NCBI GenBank assembly: GCA_022825065.1
Contig: JAJDYR010000037.1
Location: 429,742 to 493,741 of the forward strand
Length of the DNA stretch: 64,000 nt
Source of the DNA: a bacterium
GTDB taxonomy: Bacteria > UBA8248
Direction of reading: 5' to 3'
How positions within the stretch are numbered: the first letter of the stretch is position 1; each line of letters begins with the position of its first letter. The notes beneath the pieces are model-generated. The model saw nothing but the letters and a program-made list of their open reading frames with translations, had not been told where the DNA came from and made no database searches. Shown here piece after piece: positions 28,141 to 38,246 of the stretch. The position numbers and the translations under genes were made by a program.

Positions 28141-28576
28141 TTCGCGGGCGGCTGTACATTCCGGCGCAGCGGCGGCGGAATGGAACGGGATGATGCTTCG
28201 AATACCGGCATCGCGTGTCTGTCGCGCTCAGACGGGCGAGGAACGTGAATTCGGGAACTGTCCTCAGCCTTGCCGTGGTAACGGCAAGCCAATCCGGCAA
28301 AATAGCGCAATTCCCCGCATTTGGCGTCACGGCGCGCCACGGGCGTTACGCTAGAGTCGATTCCGGTTGATGAGGGACTGCCCCAAAAGTCCTGATGAAT
28401 GAGGAATGGCGAATTATGGCCGCGCTCGCCGGAGATGAAAATTTCAACCGTAGGGGCGTCGAACTTCCCGAAGAGGGAAGTTCGACTGTGCCCGCCCGTA
28501 TCGGGAATGTCTATGCCCGCAAGAGGTTTCGGACAGGCACGGAGGCCTGTCCCTACGGCTCTTTCGGCTTTGTTCG

Positions 28577-28712
28577 TCATTCTGGCGAAAGCCGGAATCC
28601 ATTTGCAGGTGAGGGTGAATGAACTGCGGCATTTCATTCCCCGCCAATGTGCGGGAACCCTGACGAAAGGCAAAAGGCGAAAAATGGATTCCGGCTTTCG
28701 CCGGAATGACGG
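28577..28712. repeat. inverted pair of GTCATTC(C/T)GGCGAAAGCCGGAATCCATTT elements, second locus
   Basis: Left copy about 28577-28605, inverted copy about 28681-28712. Confidence 0.85.
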
Positions 28713-28806
28713 TGAACACTTTCGATGTGAGGACTTTTTCAACAACCCCGATGAATGAGAGTTTGACGCAGCGGCCCGACCTCTCGCCCGGCGCGAGGCG
28801 TTCGCC

Positions 28807-28929
28807 CCATCGCCCTTCGATATAAACACTCCTTTCTCAGTCCCGTTTGACCTTCGGCGGCTACTCAGGGTGAGGAGAGAGGCGTTGGCGGTTTACGGAG
28901 GTCGCAGACGAGGCTTTTTCAACAACCCC
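28807..28929. repeat. dispersed ~120-bp repeat, copy 2
   Basis: Reverse complement matches 8916-9046 over most of its length. Confidence 0.85.
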
Positions 28930-29359
28930 GGTCGGAACCGTGCGGGTTTCACGAGGAAGGTTTGATGGAAAAGGCAATCTCAGGCGTTGTTCTGGTTCAT
29001 GCGAAGCGGGAAGGGCGGGTCAATCCTTCCCGGCGGGCGAACACGCGAACTCCCCCGAAGCGGTCGAACCCCTCGCGCTGCAAGCAACCCGGCGAACAGG
29101 GCGAGGCGATGAAGCCCTCAGTTCCCTTCGGTGACGCGCAAACGCCAATCGCTCCTTCGTCAGTCGCGATTAACCGGTAAAATACGATAAATATAGATAA
29201 ATATCGGTAAATTACCGAAAATGTTTTTGGATTGAATGAACGTTATATTTTGCTATAATTTAACTGTTTGTTGGATGATATTAAAGTAACACATTATATA
29301 ATTATCGAAATGTATCGAATTAAAAACTTTTTTCCGGACCCCGCAGTTCCCCGCATTTG

Positions 29360-30463
29360 CTACGCGAAGCGCATCGGGTCATAAGGCGCCGGGTCGATCG
29401 GGGGGGCGTCTCCCAGATAGAGCGCGGTGGCCAACCTCACGCTCGCGGGCGCAGGCCCGATGCCCGAGGGCCCGTGCCCGGTGCAGAAGTAGAGGCCATC
29501 GAGAGCGCCCTGGCCGATGAGGGGCAGGTAGTCCGATGAGGTGGGCCGGAAGCCGCTCCAGGTCTCCTCGATGGCGCAAGCGGCGATATCCGGGGCGATG
29601 CGGGTTCCCTCGCTCAGCAGCCATGAGAGGCCGCCCACGGTGAGCCTCGGGTCCTCGCCGGCGAACTCCCTCGTCGCGCCCAAAAGAACGCGGCCGTCTG
29701 CGCGGGGTACGAGGTAGGGGTCGTTCACGGTCATCACCACGCGCTCAAGCCCCAGCGCACGGGCGTCCATGGCGATCATCTGCCCGCGCTGGGGGGTGAT
29801 GGGCGGCCGCGGGACGGCGCCGGGAACGCTGCGGCTGCCGATGCCCGCGCAGATAAAGACGGCGGTCGCCTCGTGAACGCCCGCATCCGTGCGGACGCCG
29901 GTGACTTTCGCGTCGACGCTCAGGATTTCCTCCACCGCGCATCCGGTGATGATCTCCACCCCCAGCCGCCTGCAGGCAATCTCGAGCGCAGGCCCCAGCT
30001 TTCTGACTTCGAGGTTTCCGCCCATGACCTGGAGCGCTCCCGCCAAATCATCCGAGAGGCAAGGCTCCTCGCTCCTCAGAACTTCGGGCGGCATCCACTC
30101 CGCCTCCCCCCACTCGCGCGCGCGGGCTTTTTCCTGTATGGACTCGGCTTCGGCCTCATCGAGGGCGATCAGCAAAACGCCGTTGAGGCGGTATTCGATG
30201 TCCGTTCCGCTTTCCTCGGCGATAGCTTCTGCGAGTTGGGTCCAATCTTCATCCGAGGCGGTCCGGAGCCTCAAGCCCGGCAGACCGGCGATATCGGCGG
30301 AGCCGCTCGTCCCGTGGGCGGAGATGATGCCGGCGGAAGCCCAGGTGGTGCCCGCTCCGGGTCGGCCTTTTTCGATGATAGTGACGCTCCTGCCCGTTTT
30401 GCGGAGTTCTCTCGCTGTGAGGAGACCCATGATGCCGCCACCGATGATAATGACGTCGCGCAT
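29360..30463 (-). CDS. FAD-dependent oxidoreductase (glycine oxidase ThiO-like)
   Basis: MRDVIIIGGGIMGLLTARELRKTGRSVTIIEKGRPGAGTTWASAGIIS; WSGFRPTSSDYLPLIG; GHGPSGIGPAPAS. Confidence 0.85.
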   Translation of the reverse strand: MRDVIIIGGGIMGLLTARELRKTGRSVTIIEKGRPGAGTTWASAGIISAHGTSGSADIAGLPGLRLRTASDEDWTQLAEAIAEESGTDIEYRLNGVLLIALDEAEAESIQEKARAREWGEAEWMPPEVLRSEEPCLSDDLAGALQVMGGNLEVRKLGPALEIACRRLGVEIITGCAVEEILSVDAKVTGVRTDAGVHEATAVFICAGIGSRSVPGAVPRPPITPQRGQMIAMDARALGLERVVMTVNDPYLVPRADGRVLLGATREFAGEDPRLTVGGLSWLLSEGTRIAPDIAACAIEETWSGFRPTSSDYLPLIGQGALDGLYFCTGHGPSGIGPAPASVRLATALYLGDAPPIDPAPYDPMRFA

Positions 30464-30573
30464 GAAATGCCTTTCTATATGTTCCATCTGTTGGATGGTC
30501 TGAGTGGCCTTGCTGATGAGGTTATATCATGGAGATTCGGCCCTGCCGCAAGCGGGGGAGATCCATATCAGCA

Positions 30574-30611
30574 GACAAAAAAACGACGGCCCGGGTGAGC
30601 CGTCGTTTTGA
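30574..30611 (-). terminator. intrinsic terminator of the csp gene
   Basis: AAAACGACGGC ccgggtga GCCGTCGTTTT with a T-run on the minus strand. Confidence 0.85.
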
Positions 30612-30626
30612 TTTTTTTGATGAGGG

Positions 30627-30842
30627 TTATTCTTCGGAGTCACCCCCTTTTGTGACGTTGGCCGCCTGAAGCCCTTTCGGGCCTTGGACAATTTCGAAGT
30701 TCACGTTCTGTCCTTCCTCCAGGGTTTTGAAGCCCTCTCCCTGGATGGCGGAGAAGTGAACGAAAACGTCGTCACCATCCGTCTGCGAAATGAAACCATA
30801 GCCCTTCGCGTCATTGAACCACTTTACTGTTCCTTCTGGCAC
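30627..30842 (-). CDS. cold-shock protein (CspA family)
   Basis: [45 protein letters not shown]. Confidence 0.97.
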   Translation of the reverse strand: MPEGTVKWFNDAKGYGFISQTDGDDVFVHFSAIQGEGFKTLEEGQNVNFEIVQGPKGLQAANVTKGGDSEE

Positions 30843-31058
30843 TTGCTGATCTCCTGCATGTTTTGGAAATGGGTAGAGATGAATCTAGGGGGGCTTTCAC
30901 TCCAAGTACATTTCCAGAAGTTCAAGTTAGCCGCGCCAGCCGCAGCCTTACTAAATGCTTATCAAACTAAGCATCGCCTTGCAACCTGTGAAATTCTTAT
31001 GTAGCAGGTGGAAGGCGAATGTTCACGCACATTTTAGCCAATAGGAGAACTCTTACCG

Positions 31059-31607
31059 ATGACACGTTTGACCGAGACACCAATGGAACAGATGACGGAT
31101 GCGCAAAGAAAACTCCATGAAAAAATCGCTTCCGGTCCCAGAGGAGGTGTGCGAGGCCCGTTTCTGGCGTGGCTCAAAAGCCCGGCATATCTCGAAAAGC
31201 TGGAAGAGACGGGGCGCTACCTGCGCTATGACACCCTTTTTGAACCCAGGCTGAGCGAGTTTGCGATTTTGATTACCGCCCGGTTCTGGAGTTCGCAATA
31301 CGAATGGTACGCCCATGAGCCTTTGGCCCGAAAGGGAGGTTTATCCCCCGAGATCATCAAGGCGGTTCAGGAGAACAGGCGACCCGAAGAAATGGCCGCC
31401 GATGAGGAAGCAATCTATGATTTTTGCACTGCATTGCACGAAAACCACTTCGTGAGCGATGACGTTTACCAGAATGCACTCGAGCATTTCGGAGAGCGTG
31501 GGTTGGTCGAGTTAATCGGTCTTATTGGACATTATACGACTGTCTCGATGACGCTCAACGCATTTGAACTGCAAGTGCCGGAAGGAACAGAGCCTCCGTT
31601 AAAGTAA
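31059..31607 (+). CDS. carboxymuconolactone decarboxylase (AhpD-like) family protein
   Basis: RLSEFAILITARFWSSQYEWYAHEPLARKGGLSPEII. Confidence 0.85.
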   Translation: MTRLTETPMEQMTDAQRKLHEKIASGPRGGVRGPFLAWLKSPAYLEKLEETGRYLRYDTLFEPRLSEFAILITARFWSSQYEWYAHEPLARKGGLSPEIIKAVQENRRPEEMAADEEAIYDFCTALHENHFVSDDVYQNALEHFGERGLVELIGLIGHYTTVSMTLNAFELQVPEGTEPPLK

Positions 31608-31621
31608 AGGAACTATTCGAT

Positions 31622-32383
31622 ATGCGATTGCAGCTAGAAGGAAAGACGGCCTTGATTACTGGAGCCTCGGTGGGAATCGGCTCCGCCATCGCAAGACGTT
31701 TCGCCGAGGAAGGATGTTCACTATATTTGGCGGGTGGCAGGAACCAAAGAGCTTTGGGGGCGACCCTCGATTATTGCAAGTCCCAAGGAATATCGGCGGC
31801 CGGCGAGGGGATGGATTTGTCGAACCTGGCGAACGCCGCTCCTTTAATGGGTCGCGCACTAAGACACCTGAGGCGTCTCGATGTTTTGGTGAACTGCGCT
31901 GGAATCCGCTGCAATAAGCCTGTAGAAGAAGTCACATATGATGATGTGGTCGCACTCTTTCAAGTCAATGCGATGGCCTCGTTTCTTCTGAGTGGATTGG
32001 CAGCCAAGCACATGATCTCCAGGAAAAATGGTCAGATCATCAACATTGGTTCGACATCCGGCGAGGCGGGAGTACCAGATAATTCCCTCTATTGCGCCAC
32101 GAAAGGGGCCATGCACCTGATGACGAAGGCGCATGCCGCCGAACTCGGGCCCAAAGGGATTCGGGTGAATGCGATAGCTCCGGGAACGACTTTGAGTGAG
32201 GGGACGAAACATCGCGTGGAAACGCAAGCGGATAGACGAGAGAAACTGATGAGTAATATACCTTTGGGACGATTTGCTACTCCGGAAGAGATCGCCGATT
32301 GCGCTGTTTTCTTGGCTTCTGATGAAGCGTCATACATGAATGGGTCGATCATTCTGGTTGATGGAGGCCGATTGTGCCAATGA
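31622..32383 (+). CDS. SDR family oxidoreductase
   Basis: TGASVGIGSAIARRFAEEG; NCAG; SLYCATKGAMHLM; NAIAPGTT. Confidence 0.92.
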   Translation: MRLQLEGKTALITGASVGIGSAIARRFAEEGCSLYLAGGRNQRALGATLDYCKSQGISAAGEGMDLSNLANAAPLMGRALRHLRRLDVLVNCAGIRCNKPVEEVTYDDVVALFQVNAMASFLLSGLAAKHMISRKNGQIINIGSTSGEAGVPDNSLYCATKGAMHLMTKAHAAELGPKGIRVNAIAPGTTLSEGTKHRVETQADRREKLMSNIPLGRFATPEEIADCAVFLASDEASYMNGSIILVDGGRLCQ

Positions 32384-32420
32384 TCGTGCTCCAGGGCTTG
32401 GTTTTCGGGAAAGGTTTGTT

Positions 32421-33419
32421 ATGACGAATCGCCTCGGGTTTTGGCTCCTCACGTTTGCGGACATTTCCTTTAAGGGGCTGGGAGAGGTTTCCAGGCTTGG
32501 TGAGGAATTGGGATATGCTCGTGTTTATACGACAGAATCTTTGACGGACACCCTGGCCATCAATCAGTTGATGGCGTCATACACATCCAAAATTGAGATA
32601 GGAAGTTCGGTCGCCATCATTTATTTGCGCCATGCCTCTATGGCGGCTCAAGGCGCAGTGGCGATCAACGAAATCTCCGGCGGCCGCTATATTTTGGGTC
32701 TCGGACTTGGGCACCCGCCCCGGATTAAGGCGATGGGGATACAACCCGGAAACCCTCTCGATGATATGCGAAAATATGTGAGCGAAGTTAAAGGTGTATT
32801 GGAAGGTGAGCCGGTGTATCCTCTTCCTGTTCAGACTTACCAGGGAGAGGAGTTGAAATTCAGGCGCTCAAACTATCCCGTCCGTATTTACATAGCAGCC
32901 GTCGGTCCCAAGATGACAGAACTTGGCGGAGAAATAGCCGATGGGTTGTTGCCGTATATGGTTCCACTTTCAAGAATGAGTGCTTATTTGGAAGCGAGAG
33001 ATGCAGGAGCGAAACGAGCGGGCAGAAATCCCCGTGATGTAGAAATTGATCTTGGAATACATACTTTTTTGTGTGATGACCTCGCCTTCGCGAGAGAAAC
33101 CGCCCGCCAAACGTTGACATATTGGCTTGGGCTTCCCGCGTACAACAAATCAATTCGGGAAAGCGGCTATGAACAAGAGGCGGAATCCATAAAACGAGCC
33201 TTCGAACAAGGGGACCAAAAAGCTTTGAGAGATGGGATAACTGACGCCATCATCGATGAGTTTTGCCTTGTCGGCCCGCCTGAGAGGTGCCGGGAACGCT
33301 TGGCCGCATTCCGGGATGCCGGGGTGGATATGCCAGCATTGATGATAGACCCGGTGTTAGCTGGAGAGAGTTATCAAGAAGCAGTCGAACGCACGCTAAA
33401 AGCCCTGGCCCCAAGGTAG
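32421..33419 (+). CDS. LLM class flavin-dependent oxidoreductase (F420/FMN type)
   Basis: LGEELGYARVYTTESLTDTLAINQLMASYTSKIEIGSSVAIIYLRHASMAAQGAVAINEISGGRYILGLGLGH. Confidence 0.88.
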   Translation: MTNRLGFWLLTFADISFKGLGEVSRLGEELGYARVYTTESLTDTLAINQLMASYTSKIEIGSSVAIIYLRHASMAAQGAVAINEISGGRYILGLGLGHPPRIKAMGIQPGNPLDDMRKYVSEVKGVLEGEPVYPLPVQTYQGEELKFRRSNYPVRIYIAAVGPKMTELGGEIADGLLPYMVPLSRMSAYLEARDAGAKRAGRNPRDVEIDLGIHTFLCDDLAFARETARQTLTYWLGLPAYNKSIRESGYEQEAESIKRAFEQGDQKALRDGITDAIIDEFCLVGPPERCRERLAAFRDAGVDMPALMIDPVLAGESYQEAVERTLKALAPR

Positions 33420-33421
33420 AT

Positions 33422-34645
33422 ATGAATAACAACCCCAAGAATTCAGAAAAACCATCCTTGCGCACTTTACCTTGGACCGGAACAGGCCTCATTTTCTTTG
33501 CGCATTTCGTGGTGGATAGCCAGGCGAATTTTTTTGCTCCTCTGGTCCCGTTGTTAAGAGAAAAATTGGGACTCAGCATTACGACGATCGGATTTTTAAT
33601 TTCATGCCAGGCAGTGAGTGGCTCTATCACACAACCGATTACCGGTGTAGTCATCGACAAGTGGCCCTGGTTGCCATGGCTTGCCGTAGGTTTGATTGGT
33701 AGTTCCATTGCTTTCACGGCAATTGGATGGGTGACAAGCGTATATGGTTTAGCTGCTGCAGTTATCATTGGGGGGATTCTTTTCGGATTATGCCACCCGG
33801 ATATGGCTGCGCGTGCGGGCCGGCTGAGTTCCGAGCATGCCGGATTTATTGTCAGCTTATTCGTTACAGCGGGAAGGCTGGGTTTTGCCATTGGTCCGTT
33901 GGTCGCCATTTTTATCGCAGAAACGATGGGGATGGAGTATTTGTGGGTGTTCATCCTAGTGGCGGTGCTCGCCATGGCGGGTGTGAAATTAGGGATGCCG
34001 GCTCCACCTCAGAGAAAGAAGAAAGGCGAAGACGCGAACGATAAAGGTGGGTTGTTGGCGTCGCTGAAACATGTCCGTGGACCGATGCTTCTTTTGTTTG
34101 GGATCGCCATTGTAAGAGGGACGACATTAGCGAATTTGGGAGGGTTTTTGCCCACGATATTCGTCGAGAAGGGTTTGGGGCTTTGGCGAGGCGGCATGGC
34201 CAATACGGTCATTTTCTTCTCGGGAGCCATTGGCGTATTGCTCGGCGGAATCTTGGGCGATAGATACGGAAAACCCAAGGTGATCACTATCGGCGTTGGA
34301 TGCGCCTTGGCCGGTATGTTGGCGTTTCAATTATCGTCTTTGGAGTGGGCTTACATATCTCTTGCAATCATTGGCGCGGGAGTTTTTGTGCCGATGGGGG
34401 TTTCCGTCGCGCTGGCCCAAGAGTATCTGCCCGAGCACCGTGGATTCGCGAGTTCCTTGATCTTAGGCGGCGGCTGGTTATTGGCTGGACTAACGGCGCT
34501 TCCTCTCTCTTTGCTTGGAGAAAGAATCGGGATGTTGAATGCTTTTTGGACGCTTTCCGTCGTTTTGTTTGTGGGATTTGTTTTAGCTTTGTTATTGCTT
34601 AAACGACATCCTGAGCAGGAATCCATAACCCAACAAGAAAACTAG
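33422..34645 (+). CDS. MFS transporter
   Basis: 12-TM pattern; MNNNPKNSEKPSLRTLPWTGTGLIFFAHFVVDSQANFFAPLVPLLREKLGLS. Confidence 0.85.
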   Translation: MNNNPKNSEKPSLRTLPWTGTGLIFFAHFVVDSQANFFAPLVPLLREKLGLSITTIGFLISCQAVSGSITQPITGVVIDKWPWLPWLAVGLIGSSIAFTAIGWVTSVYGLAAAVIIGGILFGLCHPDMAARAGRLSSEHAGFIVSLFVTAGRLGFAIGPLVAIFIAETMGMEYLWVFILVAVLAMAGVKLGMPAPPQRKKKGEDANDKGGLLASLKHVRGPMLLLFGIAIVRGTTLANLGGFLPTIFVEKGLGLWRGGMANTVIFFSGAIGVLLGGILGDRYGKPKVITIGVGCALAGMLAFQLSSLEWAYISLAIIGAGVFVPMGVSVALAQEYLPEHRGFASSLILGGGWLLAGLTALPLSLLGERIGMLNAFWTLSVVLFVGFVLALLLLKRHPEQESITQQEN

Positions 34646-34854
34646 AATATTTCGTGGCTTCCTGACCTTGCACAACTAAATGGCAAGGATTTCAGGCGAA
34701 GCGAGATGTACAGATATTGGATATATGGTACTGTTTTTGTATTTAATGAAATGTTGACAATATGTGATTATCAGGCGTTGCTTTCGCCGGCGGATTCCCC
34801 GCTTTTTATTTTGCTGAAGCCTTCGGGCTGGTGGAACTCATGGAGGATTATGTA

Positions 34855-35850
34855 ATGAATCGAAGAGGTATATGTCTTGTTGTTGCAATGGCCGTCGCAG
34901 GTGTTTTACTGACTGCATATACAGCGAGTGCGGCGCCGTTCCGCATCGGCCACCATCGCTCTGTTATGGGAGCGGTCACCATCGTTGCTCATAAGATGGG
35001 CTACTATGATCAAACCATCGGCAAGGGAAAATACACCATTAAACAATTTCCGCAGGGCAAATTAATGCGTCAGGCGATTCTGGCGAACTCTCTTGACATT
35101 GGTGGCGCCGCCGACCGGGCTTTTTATTCAGCCATATCGAAAAGAGCAAATGCACCCGGAGTCGGAAATGCAAATTATTGGTGCAAAGCAAATAAAATTC
35201 TCACATCCCCAAATTCACCTGTTAAAACCTTGCATGACTTGAAGGGAAAAAGACTTGGAGTAGGTAAAGCTACGGGTACATATTTCACGCTGACAACCTT
35301 CATTCTGCCGGAATATGGTTTATCCGTGAAAGACTTCACGACCGTGAACATGAACAATGATACCCGCATGGCGGCGCTTAAATCCCGGACGGTGGATATG
35401 ATAGCTTTGAATAACCCGCAAGCTGCCATTGCCATCGACAGGGGATATGCCCGCACAGTGGAAACTTTTTGCAAATATGCAAACAACCTGTGGATTTTAA
35501 TGGCCAATGGAAAAACCCTCAAAAAAGACAGAGATGTGTATACGAAGTTTTTGAGAGGATTCATTCGTGGCATGAAATTGCACAGAGACAATCGCGATAA
35601 GTTTGCGCGTGTTTACCTGAATCATTTGCAATCGAAGGGTTCGAAGATCAAGCTTAAAATAGTAAAAGCCTCTGTAAACGATCTGACATTTGGTCTTCTC
35701 CCATCAGAGGCGGATTACAAATGGTTTGATCACATGGGTAAAGTTCTTCTGCAAAAACGCAAAGCGAAACGAACAGTGGATCTTCGTAAGGAAGGCATGG
35801 ATCTGAGCATGGTGAAAGAGGCCATGGCAGCAGAGGGTTGGAAAAACTAA
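34855..35850 (+). CDS. ABC transporter substrate-binding protein (NMT1/SsuA-like)
   Basis: Signal peptide; FRIGHHRSVMGAVTIVAHKMGYYDQ; LHDLKGKRLGVGKATGTYFTL. Confidence 0.75.
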   Translation: MNRRGICLVVAMAVAGVLLTAYTASAAPFRIGHHRSVMGAVTIVAHKMGYYDQTIGKGKYTIKQFPQGKLMRQAILANSLDIGGAADRAFYSAISKRANAPGVGNANYWCKANKILTSPNSPVKTLHDLKGKRLGVGKATGTYFTLTTFILPEYGLSVKDFTTVNMNNDTRMAALKSRTVDMIALNNPQAAIAIDRGYARTVETFCKYANNLWILMANGKTLKKDRDVYTKFLRGFIRGMKLHRDNRDKFARVYLNHLQSKGSKIKLKIVKASVNDLTFGLLPSEADYKWFDHMGKVLLQKRKAKRTVDLRKEGMDLSMVKEAMAAEGWKN

Positions 35851-35870
35851 GCCTCTTCATTAAAAAGCAT

Positions 35871-35910
35871 AAAGAGCCGCGGCCAGAGTATCGGCCGCGG
35901 CTCTTTTTTC
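35871..35910 (+). terminator. intrinsic terminator
   Basis: AAAGAGCCGCGGCC agagtatc GGCCGCGGCTCTTTTTT. Confidence 0.9.
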
Positions 35911-35969
35911 TGCAGAAGCCGGTAGGGCGCCTTTTAAGTAGTGACCATCGGAAGATGCGGTCTCTGTAT

Positions 35970-36626
35970 TTATGGTTGTTTTACGACCCGAATATATGGA
36001 AGCGGCGATTCCCAACCCTCCGGGTATTTCTTCTTCGCATCCTCATCGGAAACGGCTGGTAAAATAATCACGTCTTCACCCTGCTGCCAGTTCGCCGGAG
36101 TCGCCACCTGTTCACTGGCCGTCAACTGGCAGGAGTCAAGCAGTCTCAGGATTTCGCTGAAATTCCGGCCTGTGCTCATCGGATAGGTGAGCGTCGCCTT
36201 GATTCTCTTGTCCGGGCCGATGACGAAAACCGAGCGTGCCGTCGCATTATCAATGGCCGTCCGACCCTCCGAAGTGTCGCCCGCATCGGCGGGCAGCATG
36301 TCGTAGGCCTTGACGATCGAAAGCTCGGGGTCGCCAATCAGGGGATAATTCACGGCATGGCCTTGAGAACTTTCGATGTCTTTCGACCATTTTTCGTGAT
36401 CGGAAACCCCGTCGACGCTGATACCAATCACCTTGCAGTTTCTTTTGTCGAATTCCGGCTTGAGCCCGGCCATTGTCCCGAGTTCTGTGGTGCAGACGGG
36501 TGTAAAGTCCTTCGGGTGTGAAAATACAACGGCCCAACCTTCTCCAATCCATTCATGAAAATTGATGGAGCCTTGCGTCGTGTCAGCTGTAAAATCTGGT
36601 GCTTCATCATTGATTCTTAGAGTCAT
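35970..36626 (-). CDS. peroxiredoxin (Prx6/1-Cys type)
   Basis: APDFTADTTQGSINFHEWIGEGWAVVFSHPKDFTPVCTTELGTMA. Confidence 0.92.
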   Translation of the reverse strand: MTLRINDEAPDFTADTTQGSINFHEWIGEGWAVVFSHPKDFTPVCTTELGTMAGLKPEFDKRNCKVIGISVDGVSDHEKWSKDIESSQGHAVNYPLIGDPELSIVKAYDMLPADAGDTSEGRTAIDNATARSVFVIGPDKRIKATLTYPMSTGRNFSEILRLLDSCQLTASEQVATPANWQQGEDVIILPAVSDEDAKKKYPEGWESPLPYIRVVKQP

Positions 36627-36701
36627 TTTCATCTCCTTGCATTAAGGATAAAAGAAATCTACGAATTCCTCTGCACTAGATTTAAACTCGTAAGAATGAA
36701 G

Positions 36702-36775
36702 TGGCTGGGGGAGGAGGATTCGAACCTCCGTACCCAGATCCAGAGTCTGGTGTCCTGCCGCTAGACGATCCCCCA
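36702..36775 (-). tRNA. tRNA-Gln (CUG anticodon)
   Basis: TGGGGGATCGTCTAGCGGCAGGACACCAGACTCTGGATCTGGGTACGGAGGTTCGAATCCTCCTCCCCCAGCCA; cloverleaf arms read by eye, CCA encoded, anticodon loop CTCTGGA. Confidence 0.95.
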
Positions 36776-36836
36776 AAAAGACCTAGATGTTTATATGTAT
36801 GAGTTCTTTATTCGTCAAGGACGATGTGGAAGTGAT

Positions 36837-38246
36837 TTATTGATTGACTCTGCCCAGAGCCGCGTCGAGACGGTATAGACTCCTGTCTCTTCCGAGAAGG
36901 CTGAGGGTTTCAAAGATACCGGGACTGATAGTGCCGCCCGTGATAGCAACGCGCACGGGTTGCGCCAGTTTACCGAGCTTTACAGCTTCTTCGTCCATAA
37001 CGCGATGAAAAGCCGATTTGACGTTTTCGGACGAAAACGCATCGATTTTATTCAATTCGTTGCGTAGTTTCAGCATCAACTCCGAGCTCTCCGAGGTCAG
37101 GAATTTCGAAGCCGCCTTCTCGTCCAATTCGATATCATCTTCGAAGAAAAAACGAGCGCCTTCTATCATATCCACCAAGGTGCTCGAGCGCGTTCTGAGT
37201 TCATCCACAATGCCTTCACGAGTTTTGCGGGAGAGGACATCAGGCGGTAACCCCTGTTTTCTGAGGCCCGCATCAAGCGAGTCGACGAGAAAACCACCAT
37301 CGGCCGATTTGATGTATTCCTGATTCAGCCACAATAATTTTTCCGGGTTGAAGATGGCGGCAGATCTATTCAAATTCTCCAAGGCAAAATTGGCGATAAT
37401 CTCGTCTTTGGAGAAAATCTCCTGGTCTCCGTGGCTCCATCCCAGACGAACAAGATAGTTGATCAACGCTTCAGGGAGAAAACCGCGCTCTTTATATTCC
37501 AGTACCGAATCTGCGCCATGACGTTTTGATAGTCTTTTCTTATCGGATCCTAATATCATCGATATGTGCGCGAATTTTGGCGTCGCTTCTTGTAGGGCCT
37601 GATAGACAAGGACTTGCTTGGGGGTATTGGATAGGTGGTCGTTACCTCGAATCACGTGGGAGATTCTCATGTCGATATCGTCGACGGCCACGCAAAAGTT
37701 GTATGTAGGCATTCCATCGGTGCGGACGATGACCATGTCGTCGAGTTGTGAGTTTTCAAACACGACCTCCCCGGCGAGGATGTCGTCGACAATCGTTTCC
37801 CCGGTATCAGCTGCCCGGAGGCGAAGGCAAAACGGGACATTCGGCTCTTTTTCGTATCGATCCCGACAAGTGCCGTCGTATTTCGGCGTTTTCCCCTTGG
37901 CACGAGCCCGCTCACGCATTGCGTTTACTTCCTCCGGCGTGCAAGTGCACCGAAAGGCAGCACCGGAGGATAAGAGTTTTTCGGCTGCTTCTTGATATAA
38001 ATCCATCCGATTGGATTGGCGATATGGGCCTTCATCCCATTCGAGACCGAGCCACTCGAACGCCTCCAGGATTGCGTCGTAGTATTCTTCCGTAGAGCGT
38101 TGGCGGTCGGTGTCTTCGATTCTTAAAATGGCTGTGCCTGCGTGATGCTTCGCAAAGAACCAGTTAAACAGGGCTGTTCGCGCGCCGCCGATATGGAGGT
38201 GGCCCGTGTTGGATGGAGCAAAGCGAACTCGGATATCTGAAGTCAT
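36837..38246 (-). CDS. gltX: glutamyl-tRNA synthetase
   Basis: RFAPSNTGHLHIGGARTALFNWFFAKH; LSKRHGADSV (KMSKS-like). Confidence 0.95.
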   Translation of the reverse strand: MTSDIRVRFAPSNTGHLHIGGARTALFNWFFAKHHAGTAILRIEDTDRQRSTEEYYDAILEAFEWLGLEWDEGPYRQSNRMDLYQEAAEKLLSSGAAFRCTCTPEEVNAMRERARAKGKTPKYDGTCRDRYEKEPNVPFCLRLRAADTGETIVDDILAGEVVFENSQLDDMVIVRTDGMPTYNFCVAVDDIDMRISHVIRGNDHLSNTPKQVLVYQALQEATPKFAHISMILGSDKKRLSKRHGADSVLEYKERGFLPEALINYLVRLGWSHGDQEIFSKDEIIANFALENLNRSAAIFNPEKLLWLNQEYIKSADGGFLVDSLDAGLRKQGLPPDVLSRKTREGIVDELRTRSSTLVDMIEGARFFFEDDIELDEKAASKFLTSESSELMLKLRNELNKIDAFSSENVKSAFHRVMDEEAVKLGKLAQPVRVAITGGTISPGIFETLSLLGRDRSLYRLDAALGRVNQ

